Source: Synaphobranchus kaupii
Lineage: Eukaryota > Chordata > Actinopteri > Anguilliformes > Synaphobranchidae
Assembly (NCBI GenBank): GCA_029718625.1
Contig: CM056389.1
Coordinates: 21,981,381 to 22,045,380 of the forward strand
DNA length: 64,000 nt
Direction of reading: 5' to 3'
Shown here: in pieces, positions 56,373 through 64,000 of the stretch
Layout: every line of letters starts with the position of its first letter
Position numbering within the stretch: the first letter of the stretch is position 1
The notes under the pieces: generated by a model
Seen by the model: the letters and a program-made list of their open reading frames with translations, nothing else
What the model was told of the DNA's origin: nothing
Databases searched by the model: none
Made by a program: the position numbers and the translations under genes

Positions 56373-56708
56373 ATGGAACAAAAGGGTAAAAAACGGAAAG
56401 GTGGGGCTGAAAAGCTTAGACAAAAGAAATTAAAATCACTTGAGTCAGGTGCAGCCAAGTGTTTTAAAATAACAAATTATGTTAACGTTAGTGGCCGCAG
56501 CAGCAGCACTGCCACTGCTGCAGATGACAGGGTTGCTGGGCCCAGCACTAGCAGTAATGAATCTTCCCAGCCTCAGCCTAGTAGTGAAATTGGCAGCAGA
56601 GGGGAGGAGGAGGAGGACGACGACAACGATCTTTCAGGACCGCAGCAGCCCACTGAGCCCAGCGACGACAACACAAGTTCAACTAATCAAGGCCTTGAAG
56701 CTGAACCG
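56373..56708 (+). CDS. First exon of a hAT transposase (ZMYM/TTF-type), remnant
   Basis: The ATG at 56373 opens a basic N-terminus (MEQKGKKRKGGAEKLRQKK), then KCFKI, a serine/threonine-rich stretch and an acidic run (EEEEDDD). This matches the disordered start usual for fish hAT transposases of the ZMYM1/TTF-finger group, before the zinc finger. A good splice donor (CCG/GTAAGG) at 56709 ends the exon; unspliced, the frame stops at 56736-56738. No zinc finger, RNase H-like catalytic core or dimerisation domain follows in frame, so the product would not be an active transposase. The family call rests on the overall look of the N-terminus and on the element ends. Confidence 0.6.
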
Positions 56709-56870
56709 GTAAGGCAGAAGACGATAGGGATAAGATAAGCTAGGTTTGGCTAGCTGGCTATTTTTTTGCTATCACGAGAGATGCTTAACGTTAGCTAGAA
56801 CAACCACAATTACAACTGGGTCATTGGTAAGCTAGCTACACATGTCCATAAATCATACACCACTGGCAAA

Positions 56871-56930
56871 TTGTTTCTCCTGATTAATTTTCCTGTTGAA
56901 CTCAATGGAAAAAATATTCAGGAGAAACAA
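56871..56930. repeat. Short hairpin abutting the inner MITE
   Basis: The 13-bp arms TTGTTTCTCCTGA (56871-56883) and TCAGGAGAAACAA (56918-56930) are perfect inverted repeats separated by 34 bp. The right arm ends exactly where the foldback element begins. Confidence 0.7.
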
Positions 56931-57695
56931 TGGGTACGTTTACATGCACAGCAATATCCGATTACTGGAAACGATCAGCTTACGCCATTATTTAACTTAT
57001 TGCGTTCACATGGACATAAGAAATGTGATTACTCCAAAAGCCGCGTTTACATGATTCTCTCCATAATCAGCTCTGTGGAAAACGTAGCTACTAACTGCTT
57101 CCCGTTGTAAGGACAAAAATGATCCGCCCGTCAAAAATTGACGTTAGTAGGCTATTATTATTATTATAGCTAGCTAGTAATTATTATAGCTACTTATTTA
57201 TAGCTAATTGCTAGTAGTGGTTGATTTATATTATTGTACAAGCTAGCTTTACCGATCTCTAAATCTGGCGAATTTCCCGAAAATTTCAGTTATTTAATGT
57301 GCTAGCCACAAACTAGCTAGTACAAACACAAGCACGTAACACTGAACAATATATTTTCACCGGTGAAATGCAAATTTAATAATAAAATTCTGGAAGTGAG
57401 ATGCTGAAGGAACCCCAGGCATAGCAAATGTTGACGGGTGGAATCATTTTGACGTTACACCACCTCTTCTGCCTGACATGCGTAGTTTTGAAAAGCCGAA
57501 AGAAACCGGAGAAAGGTGTTTACATGCTCCAAAAAAACGTTTGGCCAAAAAACCAGGGGTATTAATCGGGTTTCGAAAACACGGATTATGACCTTACATT
57601 ATCGGATAAAGGTGTTTACATGACCATTTCAGTAACCAGAGTATTGCCATAACCGGGTTCAGATCGGAGTATTAGTGTGCATGTAAACGTGCTTG
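56931..57695. mobile_element. Foldback MITE with CGTTTACATGCAC ends, inside the hAT
   Basis: The 16-bp ends GTACGTTTACATGCAC (56934-56949) and, inverted, GCACGTTTACATGCAC (57677-57692) differ at one base. Further inverted similarity continues inward (CCGATTA-type words, and ATGATCCGCCCGTCAA at 57119 against its inverse near 57430-57448), so the whole unit is a long imperfect palindrome. There is no coding capacity. I could not identify the target duplication, so the superfamily is left open and the ends may be off by a few bases. Confidence 0.7.
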
Positions 57696-57841
57696 TAGTA
57701 TCTACTGCATATCTGGCAGCAGCACGGTGGTTTGAAGCTCATTTGATACCTTGGACCCTTGATGACTTAAAGCCATTTAGCCAACAAATGTGTTCAATAC
57801 TGTATTAGCATAATTTACAGCTGAATCTAGTCCCACCCCCC

Positions 57842-58006
57842 AATTCCCATAGAGATCCATATAAATGCAAAGAGTTTTTGTATCGCTTGTCAGACAACCT
57901 GAAAATAAGATATCCAGACTCTGATGATGTTGATAAGTCACAGACATCAGGAAGTCATGGCATGCAAAGGATATGTGACCAAATATTTAAAAATATTATT
58001 CAATAA
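57842..58006 (+). other. Possible last-exon remnant of the hAT transposase
   Basis: One frame is open from 57842 to a TAA at 58004-58006 and reads like protein rather than noise (KCKEFLYRLSDNLKIRYPDS, then an acidic/serine stretch). A pyrimidine-rich stretch ending in CCCATAG at about 57844-57850 could be a splice acceptor. AATAAA signals at 58002 and 58037 follow. Its position near the right end, in the same orientation as exon 1, would fit a final transposase exon. I do not recognise a domain, and the frame is short. Confidence 0.3.
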
Positions 58007-58178
58007 ATATTATTCTATATAAATATTATATTGTTCAATAAAAGTGGTGGTATTAAGGGGTGGTGTGTTTGTGTGTGCCTCGACGGGGCAGGGGCGGTGG
58101 AGTATCTGCGGGCCGGTTGTGGTGGGCCGGTCTGGGTCAAAAAGTCCAGGGCCATTTTTTAGTCCCAGTCCGTCCCTG

Positions 58179-58186
58179 CTGACCTC
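58179..58186. repeat. 8-bp target duplication of the hAT (right)
   Basis: CTGACCTC lies directly after the element end CCCTG and is part of the LINE reading frame. Confidence 0.85.
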
Positions 58187-58468
58187 TGGAGGGCCCCAAC
58201 ATCTAGCAGTGATAACATCTCCGGTGAATTCACACCGGAGGAGTTCGCTGCCGCCCTCCAGCACCTAAAGCCAGGAAAAGCTCCGGGCCCTGATTCCATC
58301 TGCCCAGAGCTTATACTCCATGCCGCACCTGCCCTGAAGTCCTGGTTAAGAGCTTTCCTCTCTTCCTGCTTGCGCCAACTCAAGATCCCCAAAATCTGGA
58401 GAAGAGCCCTAGTTGTCGCGATCCCTAAGCCGAATAAGCCTGAAGGGGATCCTAAGAGCTACCGTCCC
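58179..58468 (+). pseudogene. LINE copy 2 ORF, part 2: start of reverse transcriptase
   Basis: This part resumes at the right 8-bp hAT duplication and continues the LINE frame (SDLWRAP, then KPGKAPGPDS and AIPKPNKPEG) up to SYRP. There a 62-bp deletion relative to copy 1 removes the equivalent of about residues 528-548 and shifts the frame. Confidence 0.88.
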
Positions 58469-59930
58469 GATCGTCGACCCGCTGCTCCCTCGGCAGCAGG
58501 CCGGGTTCCGACGCGGGAGATCCACCGTAGACTAAGTCACTTTGATGACTCAAGACATCGAGGACAGCTTTTCGTTCAAGAAGAAGGCCGGAGCCATTTT
58601 TGTCGATCTGACGGCTGCCTATGATACCGTATGGCACCGTGGCCTCACCTGCAAGCTGCTCTGCCTGCTGCCGGACAGGCACATGGTCAGTATGATCCTG
58701 GAGCTTGTCCGAAATCGCAGCTTTAACCTCAACACCGGTAGCGGACAGCAAAGCAGGTTACGACGCCTCAAGAACGGCGTCCCCCAGGGATCTGTCCTGG
58801 CCCCCCTCCTCTATAATATCTACACTTATGACTTGCCTGATACAGTCTCGCGGAAGTATGCCTATGCGGATGACCTCGCGTTGGTGTACTCCGCTGGAGA
58901 CTGGCAGTCATTGGAGGGGACTTTGAGCCAGGACATGCAGACACTAGTGGCATACCTCTGGAAATGGAGGTTGAAGCTCAGCGAGGAAAAGACGGTGTCG
59001 GCGGCCTTCCATCTCAACAACAGGGAGGCTAAACGTGAGCTCCGAATATATATTGGCGGAACACCCCTGCCATGCTGCGCTGAGCCAACTTACCTCGGTG
59101 TGACATTGGACAGGTCGCTCACGTTTCGCCGACACCTTGAGTCACTGCGCAAGAAGTTAACATCTCGTGTGGCATTGATGAGGCGACTAGTCGGGTCAGG
59201 CTGGGGCGCCGACGCAAGAACATTGCGTACGGCAGCCCCGGCCCTTGTTTTCTCGACTAGTGAGTACTGCGCACCGGTATGGTGTCGCAGTGCCCACACC
59301 CGCCTCATCGATACGCCCATCAACGAAGCCTTGCGCATCGTGACAGGATGCCTGCGTCCCACTCCCGTGGACAATCTTCCCATTCTTGCAGGCATCCAGC
59401 CCACTGGGCTTCGCCGCGCGGGAGCCACAGCACGTCTCGCGTGCCGGTCCGTGGAGCCAAACCATCTGCTCCACGAAAGGCTCGCTGTAATTGCTGAGCC
59501 TCCCCGGCGCCTTAAGTCGAGACACCCATTTGTGCCTGCCGCACAGGAATTCCTGCAGCAATGCAGTGATCTTAACATCAGTGCGGCACGGTGGGCGGAT
59601 TACATCTGGAGCACGGAGTGGGAGGAGAACACCTCTAGACTCCGTGACTTCATCCCAGACGTCGGTTTTCCCCCTATTGGGGTGGACCTGCCTAGACTGG
59701 CGTGGGTGAGGCTTAACCGCCTCCGGACTGGCGTTGGGCGCTTCCGCTCATCGATGCACAGATGGGGCTTGGCTTCTTGCGCAGCCTGCGAGTGTGGCGC
59801 AGAGGAACAAACCGCAGACCATGTCATCCTTGACTGCCCGATTTATTGGGGACCCAATGGGATGCATGGTCTGTCGGTTCTGGATGACGACACGGTGACG
59901 TGGCTACTGGAGGTGTGCCCCGAAATATAG
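58469..59930 (+). pseudogene. LINE copy 2 ORF, part 3: reverse transcriptase core and CCHC finger
   Basis: This part continues in a different frame after the 62-bp deletion. TAA at 58533-58535 replaces the CAA (Gln570) of copy 1. The frame is then open to the natural stop at 59928-59930 and includes FVDLTAAYD, GVPQGSVLAP, YADD and the terminal CCHC finger (CAACECGAEEQTADH). The nearest in-frame ATG (58545) would give only a truncated protein lacking endonuclease and the first reverse transcriptase motifs. Confidence 0.9.
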
Positions 59931-60030
59931 TCCGGGTGAACCCCCCCTAGGCTCCGGGTGGTAAAAGGATAGCCCCTCGGCCCCGAGCCTGGGGATGTGG
60001 AAAAAGAAGATCCTACCCAAACGCAGAAGA

Positions 60031-60038
60031 AGTGTTGT
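60031..60038. repeat. Target-site duplication of LINE copy 2 (right)
   Basis: AGTGTTGT directly follows the LINE terminus ACGCAGAAGA, the same terminus as in copy 1. Confidence 0.85.
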
Positions 60039-60304
60039 GTATTGCACTGCTATTTTGTAGTGTTTAACAGGCTGAAGTTTGTGGTTAGACTTTAGTTGGC
60101 TGCCATGATTTATGAGGTTTACCCATTCGGTTGTCTAGCCTTAGTCAGCTTGTGAGTGTTGGGGCGTGGTTTTGTGCATTTGTGAATTTTTGTGGTCATA
60201 TTTTGGGGAATGTTTTGATGACCACTTCGTTTGGAGTTTTGTAGCCAAATAGCAGCCATTCGGAATTTTGTTTTGTGATTTTTGTTTTGACAAACTAATT
60301 GACA
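60039..60304 (+). other. Ty3/Gypsy leader, second part
   Basis: The leader resumes after the LINE target duplication and runs T/G-rich to the gag start codon at 60305. No ORF or RNA gene is seen. The next base after the 8-mer duplication is G on both sides, so the duplication may be read as 8 or 9 bp. Confidence 0.7.
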
Positions 60305-61138
60305 ATGACCTCTGTAGCAGAGGAATTTGCAGAAAATCCTTCTGTGGAGGTATTCGACCGTCTCACCGAAGAGCAGCTGTTAGAAGTGGCTAATTATTAT
60401 AAAATTGATTTGACATCCTCTGAAAAACGTTTGAAATACACCATCAAATGTGTCTTGCTGCCCTTTTTGGTGGAGAAAAGAGTTCTTCCTCCCGTTGATA
60501 TGAAGGATACTATCCGTTTGAAAGAGCTTTCAGTCCGTGAGAAAGAATTAGATAATGAGAGAGAATTATTATGAGGAAGAGCCATTGAGAGTGAGTTGGA
60601 GTTAAAGAGATTGGAATTGCAGGCCAAACAAGAAGACATTGACTTAACATTCCACACTGGTTCATTCGATGTCACTAAACACATTAAGTTGGTACCACCT
60701 TTTGTTGAGAAAGATGTTGAAAAGTACTTTCCACTTAAAGTGGCGACTACTTTGAAATGGCCCAAGGAAGTATGGACTTTATTAATTCAGTCTGTGTTAA
60801 CTGGCAGAGCTCAAGAGGTGTATGCATCTCTTTCGTTAGAACAAAGTTCAGACTACGATGTGGTTAAAACTTCTATTTTGCACGTTTTCGAGCTTGTTCC
60901 GGAATCTTATAGACAGCGTTTTAGGCGATATAAGAAATTAGAGCGTCAGACTTACGTTGAGTTTGCACGCGAAAAAGAAACTTTGTTCGATCGCTGGTGT
61001 TCTTCCAAGAAAGTAGACAATCAGGAGAAGTTACGAGATTTATTGCTCGTTGAAGAGTTTAAGAACTGTCTGCCTGACTCGGTGTCTACATATCTTAACG
61101 AACAAAAAGCTGAACCTTGCATGAAGCTGCTGTCTTAG
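60305..61138 (+). pseudogene. Ty3/Gypsy gag (SCAN-like capsid), broken
   Basis: Gag forms the particle shell that packages the element RNA. The frame begins at ATG 60305. The first 89 residues contain a helical stretch (LTEEQLLEVANYYKIDL) and then a charged coiled-coil-like segment (KELSVREKELDNERELL). TGA at 60572-60574 interrupts it; the same frame continues at once and stays open to 61138. The segment at about 60710-61000 (FPLKVATTLKWPKEVW ... FELVPESYRQRFRRY ... FDRWC) has the look of the SCAN-like C-terminal capsid domain of Gmr1-like Gag proteins. Near 61110-61135 the homologous frame moves to the next reading frame, a frameshift, and continues into the zinc knuckle. The stop is consistent with a CGA-to-TGA transition. 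Confidence 0.8.
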
Positions 61139-61953
61139 CAGACGAGTATGTTTTGACCTATCGAGTTTTTTTTAAGGATAAGCGTAAGCCGGTATCTAGT
61201 CAGTTTAACTCTTCAGAGAAAATGGTTAATTCTCCGAGTAGTCCTGAACGGATCTGTTTCTATTGTAAAAAGCCTGGTCATTTAGTGGCAGAGTGTCCTG
61301 TGCTTAAAAAGAAACAAGCTGCGAAAGGCGTTGGGTTGATCAAAGCTGCGCTACATCCAGAATTGCCCTGTCTTGAAAAGGACGTGGAGTCTGGGTATGA
61401 GCCCTTCCTCAGTGGTGGTTTTGTGTCGTTGCCTGGTGATGAACATTTAACTCCAGTTCGCATGCTGCGCGACACCAGTGCTGCACAATCCTTCATATTA
61501 CAGGGGGTGTTACCCTTGTTAGAGCAAACTAAAACTGGAATTAGTGTGTTAATTTGAGGTTTTGAGATGGGTTTCACGGTGGTTCCACTCCATCGAGTTT
61601 ATTTAAAATCTAGTGTGGTAACTGGCAGCGTTGCTGTTGGCGTTCGTCAGTCTTTGCCCATTCATGGCGTGTCCTTTATACTGGGTAACGATCTAGCTGG
61701 TGGTAATGTATGGGATAAAGTCGGTTCTGATATGCTACCGCAGGTCGTTGCTGTGCCTGGCAAGCCGGAAGATCACAAGTGTGCGCAGAAGTATCCTGAT
61801 GGTTTCCCTGCCTGCCCTGTCACTCGCGCTATGGTGAAAAATAATTCCAATTCTCTAATTAATGAAGTATGTTGCTCTTCCCCTCTCGATACTGATGATG
61901 TTCTTGATTTGTCAGATTCTTTCTTAGTTGCTCCTGGTGAGTTTATGAATTAG
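61117..61953 (+). pseudogene. Ty3/Gypsy nucleocapsid knuckle and aspartic protease, broken
   Basis: This continues gag-pol in a new frame. A CCHC knuckle CFYCKKPGHLVAEC (61255-61296) would bind the element RNA. A retropepsin-type protease follows, with its active-site region at RDTSAAQSF (Asp codon 61471-61473) and the later ILGND motif (about 61678-61692). The usual D-T/S-G is D-T-S here, so the active-site glycine is changed. TGA at 61555-61557 and TAG at 61951-61953 interrupt the frame, which otherwise continues unchanged into integrase. Gag-pol therefore reads as one continuous frame from the knuckle to integrase, as expected for a single Gag-Pol polyprotein. Confidence 0.8.
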
Positions 61954-62582
61954 TTTGAGTTCCCTTCCAACGTTCGCCTTGCTGTGCCTGATGGGAAAAC
62001 GAGCACAGTTAGTAACGAGTCTACTGTGTGTCTCTCTCGAGAAAATGAATCGCTTACCTCACTGTTGCAATCTGCCTCATCTGATATTGACATTGAGAAA
62101 GAGCCTCAGTGTTTTTTCTTTCATGAAGGAGTTTTGATGAGGAAATGGCGACCGCATAATGTCCCAGATGAATGGAATTATGTCCATCAGATTGTGATTC
62201 CTTCTGAGTACAGAAATGAGGTTTTGAGAGTAGCTCACGATAATGTGGCTGGACATTTGGGAGCCACTAAAACATTTAAGCGCATCCTTCAGCACTTTTT
62301 CTGGCCTGGGTTGAAGCGGGATGTGGTTAGTTTTTGCAAAACCTGTAGTGTTTGTCAGATTGTTGGTAAACCCAATCAGACGATTCCGCCCGTTCCTCTG
62401 TATCCCATTCCAGTGATGGGGCAGCCCTTTGATCATGTCATTGTCGATGTTGTCGGTCCACTCGTGCGATCTAAAAGTGGCCATCAGTATCTTTTGACCA
62501 TGATGTGTGCAGCCACCCACTTCCCAGAGGCAGTTCCTCTGAGGACAATTACCACCAAGGCGGTGACGAAGGAGCTGTTTAA
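61954..62582 (+). pseudogene. Ty3/Gypsy integrase, N-terminal part
   Basis: Integrase joins the element DNA to the host chromosome. The H2C2 zinc-binding domain is visible at about 62230-62360: His in RVAHDNVAGHLG and Cys in FCKTCSVCQ. The catalytic core then begins, with its first aspartate in HVIVDVVGPL (codon 62446-62448). The frame is the same as the protease frame and is open from the TAG at 61951 to the MITE insertion at 62583. No reverse transcriptase or RNase H motif lies between protease and this domain. Confidence 0.85.
62579..62582. repeat. TTAA target duplication (left) of the integrase MITE
   Basis: TTAA lies immediately before the MITE terminus AGGTTGTATCAGCG; the partner is at 63190-63193. 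Confidence 0.85.
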
Positions 62583-63189
62583 AGGTTGTATCAGCGATTT
62601 TGGGTGGAAACATAAATGATCACATTCATCTGATTTTTCCTCACAATCCGCTAGCTGCCCGCCCCATAAGCAGGCCGTCAAAAAAAACGCGTCTCTGTAG
62701 GCAGCCTATGCTCCGAGATCGTACACAAAAACAAATGGTACTACCAACCACTCAAAACCAAAATAAACAGTATTCCAACCAATCACAATCATCTGCACAA
62801 ACGCTAATACTCTTATCTCGCTGAAATCTTGACGGATTTACAAACGGTTTGGTTTCTTACAAACGTTATTAACGTGGTTATAATTCTGGATGCTTGAACA
62901 CTATTTTTTAAAACATAACATAATTATTCATAAGTATGTTTGTTTGGGATTTCGCTTCAGAAGTGACGCACGTTTGTGCAGATCATTGTGATTGGTTGGA
63001 ATACTGTTTATTTTGGTTTTGAGTAGTTGGTAGTACCATTGTTTTTGTGTACGATCTCGGAGCATAGGCTGCCTACAGAGACGCGGTTTTTTGACGGCCT
63101 GCTTATGGGGCGGGCAGCTAGCGGATCGTGAGGAAAAATCAGATGAATGTGATCATTTATGTTTCCACCCAAAATCGCTGATACAACCT
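62583..63189. mobile_element. 607-bp MITE with about 220-bp terminal inverted repeats and TTAA duplication
   Basis: The ends AGGTTGTATCAGCG... are perfectly inverted. The inverted repeats run from 62583 to about 62803 and from about 62971 to 63189, with only scattered mismatches and 1-2-bp indels, around a loop of about 167 bp. It is flanked by TTAA on both sides (62579-62582 and 63190-63193). TTAA targets are used by piggyBac and Kolobok elements; the AGG terminus after TTAA is closer to Kolobok/T2-type MITEs, but this is not certain. There is no coding capacity. The element splits the integrase reading frame exactly at a TTAA. Confidence 0.9.
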
Positions 63190-63193
63190 TTAA
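63190..63193. repeat. TTAA target duplication (right) of the integrase MITE
   Basis: This is the second TTAA. Removing the MITE with one TTAA leaves the integrase frame continuous across the site. Confidence 0.85.
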
Positions 63194-64000
63194 GTTTTTC
63201 TCTGTGTTCGGGTTGCCAAAAGTTATTCAGACTGACAGAGGGTCGAATTTTACATCCCGTGTTTTCGCCCAAGTTTTGAGACAGCTTCGCATCCGACACA
63301 ATGTTTCCAGTGCCTATCATCCAGAAAGTCAGGGGGCACTGGAACGTTATCACCAAACACTGAAGAGCATGTTACGTAAATACTGCTTGGAAACTGGCAA
63401 AGATTGGGCAGATGCAGTTCCCTGGTTGTTGTTTGCATGTAGAGAGGTGACAGGAGTCACTTGGCTTCAGCCCCGCTGATCTAGTTTTTGGACACACCCC
63501 GCGCGGTCCTTTGGCTGTTTTAAAAGATCAGTGGCTGAGTGATTCCCCTGCGAAAAACATCTTGAGCTGTGTTTCAGATTTTCGTTTTCGTTTGCACAGA
63601 GCTCGTGAATTGGCTAGGCAAAACCTTGGGAAAGCCCAAGTTAAAATGAAGTGTTGGTATGACCGTAAAACTAAAAACCGTTGTTTTAAAATCGGCGATA
63701 AAGTTCTCGTGTTGCTGCCCATCCCTGGCTCCGCCTTACAGGCCCGCTTTAGTGGTCCATATGTGGTGGAGCATAAACTTTCTGATCGTGATTATGTAAT
63801 TGCGACTCCAGACAGACGTCAGAAGACTCGATTATGTCATATAAACATGCTGAAACCTTATTTTGACCGTGATCCTTCTGCTCACTCCAGTTCAGCTGTG
63901 GTTGTGCCCAAAGCTGATTCTTTGCGATCGGGTGACGTTGCCCCTATGCTGTTGTCCTCTCTGGTGGAGGAGTGTGGTGACGCTGAGAACAGTCCTTCTC
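63190..64000 (+). pseudogene. Ty3/Gypsy integrase, catalytic core and C-terminal domain, running off the window
   Basis: The core resumes after the MITE with VIQTDRGSNF (Asp codon 63234-63236) and YHPESQGALERY (Glu codon 63342-63344); the spacing between the two acidic residues is 35, the classic D,D35E pattern. A frameshift near 63445-63451 moves the homologous frame, which otherwise would stop at 63477-63479. The new frame is open to 64000 and holds the C-terminal domain with its GPY motif at 63754-63762 and RRQKTRLCHINMLKPY after it. The frame is still open at the window edge, so more of pol is expected downstream. Confidence 0.85.

Larger units (their letters stand above)
56027..58178 (+). 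mobile_element. hAT-superfamily DNA transposon, non-autonomous or decayed
   Basis: A 2152-bp element has ends CAGGGGCGGACTGG and, inverted at the right, CAGGGACGGACTGGG; these are terminal inverted repeats starting with CAG, as in hAT. Subterminal GGCCGG/CCGGCC words cluster near both ends (for example 56143, 56169, 58111 and 58126). It is flanked by 8-bp duplications. It encodes one recognisable first exon (56373-56708) but no intact transposase catalytic domain. Part of the interior is replaced by a foldback element (about 56931-57695). A run of 20 A lies at 56106-56125. Confidence 0.9.
54682..60030 (+). mobile_element. LINE copy 2, split by a hAT element and inactive
   Basis: This is the same LINE family as 26121-29372, in the opposite orientation, and colinear with it from the 5' ribozyme to the terminal ACGCAGAAGA. 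Without the inner hAT insertion (56027-58178 plus one 8-bp duplication) it is about 62 bp shorter than copy 1, because of one deletion in the reverse transcriptase region at 58468/58469. It also has a nonsense codon at 58533. The two copies differ by scattered substitutions only, a few per hundred codons by eye. Confidence 0.93.
53950..64000 (+). mobile_element. Degenerate Ty3/Gypsy LTR retrotransposon (Gmr1-like), 3' part beyond the window
   Basis: The element has a 5' LTR (53950-54275), a primer-binding site (54280-54297), a leader of about 650 bp when nested insertions are ignored, then gag, nucleocapsid zinc knuckle, protease and integrase. It runs off the window at 64000 still inside the pol frame. 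Integrase follows protease within about 250 bp, leaving no room for reverse transcriptase and RNase H between them. That order, together with a SCAN-like Gag, matches the Gmr1-like group. It is interrupted by LINE copy 2 in the leader and by a TTAA MITE in integrase, and it has at least three in-frame stops and two frameshifts, so it is dead. Confidence 0.88.

Noticed and set aside
62077..62613. Minus-strand frame of 178 codons
   Set aside because: It is antisense to the integrase zinc-binding domain and runs into the MITE; it is a shadow.
63091..63279. Small frame at 63091-63279, and its mirror at 62484-62681
   Set aside because: The two are the same sequence in the inverted repeats of the TTAA MITE; not genes.

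Overview
The window is eukaryotic repeat DNA, most likely from a ray-finned fish. The evidence for fish is indirect: a Ty3/Gypsy element with a SCAN-like Gag and apparently integrase ahead of reverse transcriptase (the Gmr1-like arrangement first known from cod), a hAT element with CAG...CTG ends, and foldback elements with CGTTTACATGCAC ends. I see no host protein-coding gene, tRNA or rRNA.

Bases 1-52700 are one satellite array, interrupted once. It is built from two related modules that share the head GGAGGGCTG. Module A is 24 bp (head + CTTGTGAGTGACACA) and module B is 21 bp (head + AGCTGGACCTGA). They combine as AB (45 bp), ABB (66 bp) and longer B runs, and are arranged in several tiers of higher-order duplications (steps of about 0.94, 1.0, 1.25, 1.27, 3.35, 3.8, 5.7 and 8.2 kb). 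Both modules are multiples of three and the minus strand is nearly free of stop triplets, so very long minus-strand open frames arise without evidence of coding.

At 26121-29372 (minus strand) a complete APE-type non-LTR retrotransposon (LINE) sits in the array. It has an 11-bp target-site duplication, an uninterrupted 1034-codon endonuclease/reverse transcriptase frame and a 3' UTR stem-loop. Its first 87 nt fold on paper as an HDV-like self-cleaving ribozyme (P1, P2, P3, P4 and a C-G-A-A joining segment). The 3' half of that fold overlaps the first codons of the ORF. A second copy at 54682-60030 (plus strand) keeps the same fold with G-U wobbles. I regard this as the main discovery candidate.

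Bases 52701-53949 hold the array flank, which looks like the 3' end of a polyadenylated retroelement, followed by AT-rich DNA with a small decayed tandem repeat.

Bases 53950-64000 form a nested pile of elements. The outermost is a dead Ty3/Gypsy retrotransposon: 5' LTR, tRNA-Pro-like primer site, long leader, gag, zinc knuckle, protease, integrase, then off the window edge. LINE copy 2 entered its leader. A hAT element (56027-58178) entered that LINE, and a foldback MITE lies inside the hAT. Separately, a TTAA-flanked MITE (62583-63189) split the integrase gene. Each insertion except the inner MITE has a recognisable target duplication, so the order of events can be read directly.
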